Assembly: GCA_014867205.1 (NCBI GenBank)
Contig: WGUO01000037.1
Coordinates: 1 to 19,287, forward strand
Direction of reading: 5' to 3'
DNA: 19,287 nucleotides
Origin: Muribaculaceae bacterium
Lineage (GTDB): Bacteria > Bacteroidota > Bacteroidia > Bacteroidales > Muribaculaceae
Shown: positions 14,892 through 19,287 of the stretch, piece by piece
How positions within the stretch are numbered: position 1 is the stretch's first letter
Layout of the letters: the number at the start of each line of letters is the position of its first letter
Made by a program: the position numbers and the translations under genes
Notes under the pieces: model-generated
Database searches by the model: none
Told to the model about the DNA's origin: nothing
Seen by the model: only the letters and a program-made list of their open reading frames with translations

Positions 14892-14923
14892 TTTGTTATA
14901 ACAGAAAAAATGAGTTATATTTG
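14892..14923 (+). promoter_or_regulatory. Consensus promoter of the Rpn-type nuclease gene
   Basis: TTTG (14892-14895), 20 nt, TATATTTG (14916-14923). The start of transcription would be near 14930, so the ATG at 14949, not the earlier in-frame ATG at 14757, must be the start codon. Confidence 0.8.
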
Positions 14924-14948
14924 TGGGGAATTGAGTAATCACATAGCA

Positions 14949-15830
14949 ATGTCACAGGAAAATACTTATATCCGCTTTGACTGGGCAATGAAACATATGC
15001 TCAGGGACAAGAGTAACTTCGGTATTCTCGAGGGCCTCATCTCTGTGCTCCTGAACGAGGAGGTCAAGATCGTGGAGTTGCTTGACAGCGAGTCCAACCA
15101 GGACTCCGACACCGACAAGTTCAACCGCGTCGACATCAAGGCCAAGAACAGCAAGGGGCATCTGATAATCGTGGAGGTGCAGCTCACACGCCAGCTCTAT
15201 TACCTGCAGCGCATCCTTTATGGAACCTGCAAGGCAATCACGGAGCATATAAACATCGGTGATAAGTATGACCAGGTGAAGAAGGTGTATTCAATCAGCA
15301 TTCTTTATTGCGACTATGGCAGGGGCGACGATTATGTCTATCACGGCGAGACGCGCTTCAAGGGAATCCACACAGGCACTGACCTGCTGGTGAACACAAA
15401 GGAGGAGGGTGTGATCGTGCCACATCTTCCGCGCGAGGTATTCCCCGAATATTATCTTGTGCGCGTGAATGTCTACGACAAGATACCTGAGACTCCACTC
15501 GACGAGTGGATGACATATCTGAAGACAGGAATCGTGAAGGAAAATACACGAACCCCCGGGCTTCAGGAGGTCAAGAAGAAACTCCAGTACCTGTCGATGA
15601 CGCCCAAGGAGCGGCGAGACTATGACGCGCACATGGACACGATTATGGTCCAGAACGATGTGCTTGACACAGCAAGAGACGAAGGTCGCGCCGAAGGTCG
15701 TGCCGAAGGTCGTGCCGAAGGAGTTGCAAGTGTGGCTAAGAATTTGATTGCTGCAGGTGTTGACGACACTATTATATGTCAAGTCACAGGACTTTCCCAT
15801 AAAGAGGTTGATGCTATTCGCAAAGGGTAG
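14949..15830 (+). CDS. Rpn-family recombination-promoting nuclease (PD-(D/E)XK)
   Basis: The protein has 293 residues from the ATG at 14949. FDWAMKHMLRDKSNFGILEGLI is the family N-terminus, and the PD-(D/E)XK core is Asp62 (NRVDIKAKN) and Glu76-x-Gln78 (LIIVEVQLTRQ). Later blocks such as YSISILYCDYGRGDDYVYHG and VFPEYYLVRVNVYDKI are typical. The C-terminal tail has the repeat GRAEGRAEGRAEG and a small helix-turn-helix-like end (ICQVTGLSHKEVDAIRKG). Rpn proteins are DNA nucleases that raise RecA-independent recombination and are often labelled 'putative transposase'; they are not known to move themselves. All catalytic residues are present. A strong terminator follows. The C-terminal repeat could change copy number. 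Confidence 0.9.
   Translation: MSQENTYIRFDWAMKHMLRDKSNFGILEGLISVLLNEEVKIVELLDSESNQDSDTDKFNRVDIKAKNSKGHLIIVEVQLTRQLYYLQRILYGTCKAITEHINIGDKYDQVKKVYSISILYCDYGRGDDYVYHGETRFKGIHTGTDLLVNTKEEGVIVPHLPREVFPEYYLVRVNVYDKIPETPLDEWMTYLKTGIVKENTRTPGLQEVKKKLQYLSMTPKERRDYDAHMDTIMVQNDVLDTARDEGRAEGRAEGRAEGVASVAKNLIAAGVDDTIICQVTGLSHKEVDAIRKG
15681..15716 (+). repeat. Three tandem 12-bp units coding for EGRA
   Basis: GAAGGTCGCGCC, GAAGGTCGTGCC and GAAGGTCGTGCC follow each other, with a partial fourth unit (GAAGGA). Units keep the reading frame, so slippage would lengthen or shorten the linker of the Rpn-type protein by four residues. Confidence 0.9.
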
Positions 15831-15892
15831 GTCTAATTTATATTTTAGTTGTCTTATTTCATATCACCAGTGTTTTATGAAGCCTGCAATAC

Positions 15893-15945
15893 AATAAAGC
15901 GGGCTATAAGTCCTCAAAAAATCGACTTATAGCCCGCTTTATTAA
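15893..15945 (+). terminator. Terminator after the Rpn-type gene
   Basis: A perfect 20-bp inverted repeat (15893-15912 with 15924-15943; core GCGGGCTATAAGTC / GACTTATAGCCCGC) with an 11-nt loop lies 62 bp after the stop codon. Its A-rich left foot and T-rich right foot make it able to stop transcription in both directions. Confidence 0.9.
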
Positions 15946-16021
15946 TATTGGCCTATTACGGTGTTTTAGCAGTAATATTCTGTTTATCAAAGATTATATA
16001 TATCTACAACACTGCCAACGT

Positions 16022-16065
16022 TGTACCTGTGCAGAGGTCTGAAAAGACCTCGACCATGAGTAGCC
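16022..16065 (+). repeat. Left-end module of the hairpin element (copy of 6547-6590)
   Basis: 41 of 44 positions are identical to the solo copy at 6547-6590. One of the three changes extends the hairpin by a C-G pair (GAGGTCT / AGACCTC). Confidence 0.85.
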
Positions 16066-16309
16066 GGGTACACGGACCGGGAAAATGCCGCAGTTCTGCT
16101 GCGAAAGCATTTTTCCGGTTCGTGTGCCCGGTTGGCGATAATAACGCTGGTGTCTGACAAGACACCAGCGTTACAGTTCCGGTGGCTTGTGGAGTAGACT
16201 GTGCGATGTAACGAGATGTCTTCCAGACATATATTATCTATTCTCCTTCCGGGTACACGACTACGGAATGCGTTCCGGCTTGCGCCGCGCATTCCGCCGC
16301 CGTGTACCC

Positions 16310-16352
16310 GGCTACTGATGGTCAGAGTCTTACAGACTCCCGCACAGGTACA
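16310..16352 (-). repeat. Right-end module of the hairpin element, inverted
   Basis: Read on the - strand it has the same order as the left module: TGTACCTGTGC, a hairpin, a TGACCATCAGTAGCC linker. The hairpin sequence differs (GAGTCT-gta-AGACTC instead of GAGGTCT-gaaa-AGACCTC), and both arms have changed together so that pairing is kept. Confidence 0.8.
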
Positions 16353-16473
16353 ATAGACTGCACTTCATTCTTTCTCAACTCCCTTTTCATAAGCACTGCA
16401 TTCTTTCTTATTTTAGTGGCATTATTATGGATCATTATTCCCCTCTCATCGCGGGAAAGGCTGTGCCTCCGTT

Positions 16474-17601
16474 TCACGCGTGGCGGCTGAGGGCCGGCAT
16501 ACGCCGGGCGACGTAGGAGACGGCACGCGTGCCGTGGCGACGCCATAGATACAGAACGGTCAACGGCAACGCGGTGCCGACCGCTGTGTAGAGAAGCCAG
16601 AACAGGTCCTCGTGGTTGTTGAAGTGAATCACCATATGACACCCTATCTGCGCCGGGTCAAGGCCGTACCAGAGAATCTTGATGAGGCTCACTACCTTGA
16701 ACGATATTATATGGAATATGAACACGTAGAGCGTGTTGTCGCCGATATAGGTCAGCAGGCGTGCAACCCTCCCTCCGGCACCCTCAATCAAAGTCGAGAT
16801 GTGCTTTACCAGCAGAAAACCGGCCGTTCCAGTCAGCGGCAGTGTCAGCAGATCGCGCATCTGACCGTTGTTGTTCATGCCGCACCAGTGATTCCATGCC
16901 CCGACGCACAACACGGCCAGACACAGCAGCGACAGCCACCAGCGGTTGCCTATCCTCCACTCCATATGCCGGTAAAGCACACCGATGCCGAAGAAGAACA
17001 TCCCCCAGACATCGCGCAGTCCACCGTTGGCTATTGTAGTGATCCGGAACCCGAAACCAAGCCTGTATGCATTGAACGCAAGCGCTGCCAAACAGACAGC
17101 AACAACACCCCACACGTCGCCCAGCCTCGTCTTCGAGTAAACGGTCTTATAGCATACCAGAAAAAGTATGCTCGCCACAAGCAGCCCTCTGAAAAACCAG
17201 AATGCCCCGGCCATAAACTCGTCATAGCCGCTCATTGAGGTGACAATCATAAACAGACGCCTGAAGAACTCACGCCATGAATATGGATGCGTGACGCCTC
17301 CGGTCCAGTTGCCGTACTGCTCGTTGAGCAAACCGATATCAAACCACAGGTTATGCAGCAGCAGAAAGACCAGACTCCACTTCAGGAAAGGGATATATAG
17401 ACCCTTGAACCGCCTCACGCAGAACTGCCAGGGGTCGTCAAGATACTTGCGGCTGAAGAAATATCCGGCCGTTATGAAGAATAGCGGCATGTGGAAGATA
17501 TAGATGAAATTCGAAATGAGCGTCGGTGGCTCAGCATGCCCCATCACCATCAGGATGATGGCGATCCCCTTGCATATCGAGATTATGTTGTTTCGTGCCA
17601 T
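16474..17601 (-). CDS. Acyltransferase-3 family membrane protein
   Basis: This 375-residue integral membrane protein has about ten hydrophobic segments. It begins with the family signature ISICKGIAIILMVMGHAEPP, with the conserved His22, followed by FIYIFHMPLFFITAGYFFSRKY with its F-H-M-P-L-F-F-I-x-A-G-Y motif. Members transfer acetyl or other acyl groups to extracytoplasmic polysaccharide, lipid A or peptidoglycan sugars. The substrate cannot be told from sequence. Nothing adjacent belongs to a polysaccharide cluster; the gene appears monocistronic with its own promoter at 17660-17691. The C-terminus is basic (RRHGTRAVSYVARRMPALSRHA). No clear terminator is seen downstream before the hairpin element. 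Confidence 0.9.
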   Translation of the reverse strand: MARNNIISICKGIAIILMVMGHAEPPTLISNFIYIFHMPLFFITAGYFFSRKYLDDPWQFCVRRFKGLYIPFLKWSLVFLLLHNLWFDIGLLNEQYGNWTGGVTHPYSWREFFRRLFMIVTSMSGYDEFMAGAFWFFRGLLVASILFLVCYKTVYSKTRLGDVWGVVAVCLAALAFNAYRLGFGFRITTIANGGLRDVWGMFFFGIGVLYRHMEWRIGNRWWLSLLCLAVLCVGAWNHWCGMNNNGQMRDLLTLPLTGTAGFLLVKHISTLIEGAGGRVARLLTYIGDNTLYVFIFHIISFKVVSLIKILWYGLDPAQIGCHMVIHFNNHEDLFWLLYTAVGTALPLTVLYLWRRHGTRAVSYVARRMPALSRHA

Positions 17602-17659
17602 GATGTGAGGCGAGACTATCCGCCTTTATATTTTTTCACAACTGTTAGTGGATAAATTG

Positions 17660-17691
17660 CAAAATTAACAAATTTCAACACAAAAGACAAC
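17660..17691 (-). promoter_or_regulatory. Promoter of the acyltransferase gene
   Basis: On the - strand GTTG (17691-17688), 20 nt, then TAATTTTG (17667-17660): an exact TAnnTTTG box with a three-of-four -33 box. The leader would be about 50 nt. Confidence 0.65.
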
Positions 17692-17723
17692 CATAATTCA
17701 AAAACTCACGTTATAATACCAGC

Positions 17724-17771
17724 AGTTAAGTCGTGGGTACAGCCATGCAGGCATATCGCGGCTCCTTAACT
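17724..17771 (+). promoter_or_regulatory. Hairpin-forming segment upstream of the porin gene
   Basis: AGTTAAG (17724-17730) pairs with CTTAACT (17765-17771), enclosing AGCC...GGCT. It lies about 50 bp before the start codon and may form a leader RNA structure or an operator. I see no convincing TAnnTTTG promoter for the porin-like gene. Confidence 0.35.
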
Positions 17772-17821
17772 AAACGAGATTCCACTAATCACCAAACATT
17801 CTTTAACCAAACGCACTCCAT

Positions 17822-19192
17822 ATGCAAGGCAGATACACAGCAGCGCTAACCATAGCGGCTCTTGCGGTCGCTCCGACACTCGCACAGGACATTCCCGAAG
17901 TCAAGGAGAACTCCGGCAACCGCGTGTCGTTCGTAAAGACGAGTCAGGACACTACCGTGTATAACATTCTCGAGAAGGACCGCTCAAAGAACACCAACGA
18001 GCTTCCGGTGCCGCACTTCGCCATCCACACCGCCAACAACAAGTTCGTGATGACCATCGGCGCCAAGATCAATCCCATCATAGGCGTCGACTTAGGCTCG
18101 GACCTATACCGCAACGACAACGCGGGCATAAATTTTGTTCCGGCACAGATAGCGATTCCGACACCATCAGGACGCAAGTCAGATTTCTTCATAAACGCGC
18201 TTGGAGCCGATATCGACCTGCAGATAGTCGGCTTCGGAGGCACCCCTGACCAGATCACAGGATATGTAAAGTTCTCGACAGGAGGCAATGACAAAGCGTT
18301 GGAGATGAGCAAGGCCTACATCACCTGGCGCGGCCTGACGGCCGGCCTGAAACATTCCATATTCCAGGACGAGGAAGTGGTTCCCCCTACCATCGACCCG
18401 CAGGGCCCGAACGGACTTGTAGGCCAGACTGTCAATGAGTTCGGTTATGGCTCCCCGGTCATGCGGGGATTCCGTCTGGGCGTCGGCCTCGACATGCCGA
18501 CATACTATTCGTCGGCGGGACATTACTGGGGACATGACTACAAGACATGAAACAATCACAAGATTGAGGGCGAGCTCGTCTGCGACCCCCATTATTACGG
18601 TATGTCCGTGCCTGACATACCGATGTTCGTGGAGTGGCGCGGACAGGACCTCAACCGTGTCAAGATTGCGGGAATCATCCGCCCCATGCTCTACCGCGAC
18701 CTGCTCGCACAGACGCGCCGCACTACCGTGGGCTGGGGACTCTCGCTCAGCGGCAACATCAATCCTGTCGAGCCTCTGATATTCTACCTTCAGGCCACTT
18801 ACGGCAAAGGCATAGGGGCATATATCCAGGATCTCGCCGGAATCCCGATCTCTTTTGTTCCGAAAGACAACCATCCGGGCCACATGACTCCCACTCCGAT
18901 GATGGGCTGGGTGGCAGGCGTGACTTACAACATCAACGACCGCTGGCAGATCAACGCCATGGCCTCGCAGGCGCGTGTATGGAATGTGGCTGATTATGCC
19001 GTGCATGAGAGCGAGCCCGACGGCGACATAAACAATTACAAGTATGGTCTCTACTCGGCGGCCAACGTGTTCTATAACATCTCGTCATACTTCCAGGTCG
19101 GGTTTGAGTACCTATACGGATGCCGCAAGAGCTGGAACGACGGGAGCGCCCACGACAACCGCCTCCAGCTCCAAGTGCAGTTCTCCCTGTAA
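17822..19192 (+). pseudogene. Outer-membrane porin-like gene interrupted by one in-frame TGA
   Basis: From the ATG at 17822 the frame encodes a signal peptide (MQGRYTAALTIAALAVAPTLAQ) and a beta-barrel-like protein with alternating aromatic strands: FVMTIGAKINPIIGVDLGSD, TPDQITGYVKFSTGGND, and, after the break, WGLSLSGNINPVEPLIFY and a final strand HDNRLQLQVQFSL ending in Leu. Codon 243 (18548-18550) is TGA between YKT and NNHKIEGEL. The same frame stays open to 19192 and clearly continues the protein, 455 coding positions in all. The family resembles DcaP-like porins of Bacteroidales; the substrate is unknown. Without the C-terminal barrel strands the 242-residue product could not insert. 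An ordinary nonsense mutation, a sequencing error, or stop readthrough would explain it; a CGA or GGA codon is a one-base reversal. Confidence 0.75.
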
Positions 19193-19287
19193 CATCTGCC
19201 TGCAAGCCCTCCCCCAAATTCATATCAAAAATCGGGGGGTGTTGCAGAACTGTCTAAGCTAAAGCCCCTGAGAATTGAAAAATTCGG

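Larger units (their letters stand above)
16022..16352 (+). repeat. 331-bp non-coding element with inverted ends and six hairpins
   Basis: The left end (16022-16075) and the reverse complement of the right end (16299-16352) share TGTACCTGTGC, a GTCT/AGAC hairpin, an AGTAGCC linker and CCGGGTACACGG. Hairpins from left to right: 16034-16051; 16064-16131 (25 bp plus 5 bp); 16142-16173 (14 bp, loop GACA); 16216-16230; 16249-16311 (11-bp outer, 9-bp inner); 16325-16339. No reading frame here resembles a protein. It lies between the Rpn-type gene and the acyltransferase gene. It could be a REP/BIME-like composite mobilised in trans, a MITE-like element, or a structured RNA gene. Confidence 0.75.

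Noticed and set aside
14757..14948. Upstream ATG for the Rpn-type gene adding 64 residues
   Set aside because: An exact promoter at 14892-14923 lies inside this stretch, and the family N-terminus begins at 14949.
15948..16292. Short frames on both strands inside the hairpin element (70-100 codons)
   Set aside because: They run through palindromes and are rich in Arg/Ser/Gly without any motif; no promoter or start context supports them.
16022..16352. CRISPR array
   Set aside because: The repeats are inverted and of unequal length, there are no regular spacers and no cas gene is nearby.
18179..19006. A 275-codon - strand frame opposite the porin-like gene
   Set aside because: The + strand reading shows a signal peptide and beta-barrel pattern; the - strand product has no coherent features.

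Overview
The window looks like a chromosomal segment from a gut Bacteroidales bacterium, most likely Muribaculaceae or a close relative. The grounds are: several upstream regions carry the Bacteroidales promoter pattern TTTG-N20-TAnnTTTG instead of Shine-Dalgarno-led starts; there is an EF-G2-type translation factor, a FimA/Mfa-type fimbrial cluster with an OmpA/DUF3575 protein, and a clostripain-like lipoprotein. The genus assignment is inference from gene content.

Left part (1-6300), core-like. The tail of an unknown gene overlaps a small XRE antitoxin-like regulator (ATGA overlap). hemW (-) and an EF-G paralogue of the EF-G2 type (+) then diverge from a shared 177-bp region containing a perfect TTATGTT-N4-AACATAA dyad. 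EF-G2 ends at a strong terminator facing the peroxide-defence pair ahpC-ahpF (-), whose two genes are separated by a second terminator-like hairpin.

Middle part (6300-15950), accessory. A MntA/HepT toxin-antitoxin pair, a C11 (clostripain-like) lipoprotein protease and a DUF4143-type AAA ATPase are followed by a fimbrial operon on the - strand: OmpA/DUF3575 barrel, anchor-type lipoprotein, large fimbrillin. The operon has a consensus promoter, a roughly 390-nt structured leader and a clear terminator. The fimbrillin signal peptide is out of frame at a T7 tract, which could be a phase-variation switch, a mutation or a sequencing error. Debris shows past rearrangement: a truncated copy of the protease 5' end lies beyond the ATPase, and a 31-nt footprint of the ATPase P-loop codons lies beyond the protease. 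A divergent Rpn-type nuclease gene closes this part.

Right part (15950-19287). A 331-bp non-coding element (16022-16352) has inverted ends and six nested hairpins. One 25-bp stem pairs fully only when G-U wobbles on the + strand RNA are allowed. Its left end recurs as a 44-nt near-identical copy at 6547-6590 in the same orientation, so the accessory island lies between direct repeats. An acyltransferase-3 membrane protein (-) and an outer-membrane porin-like gene (+) broken by one in-frame TGA follow.

The least explained structures are the 331-bp hairpin element with its dispersed copy, the long fimbrial leader, and the T7 frameshift. The EF-G2 gene with its dyad is the best match to known special biology.
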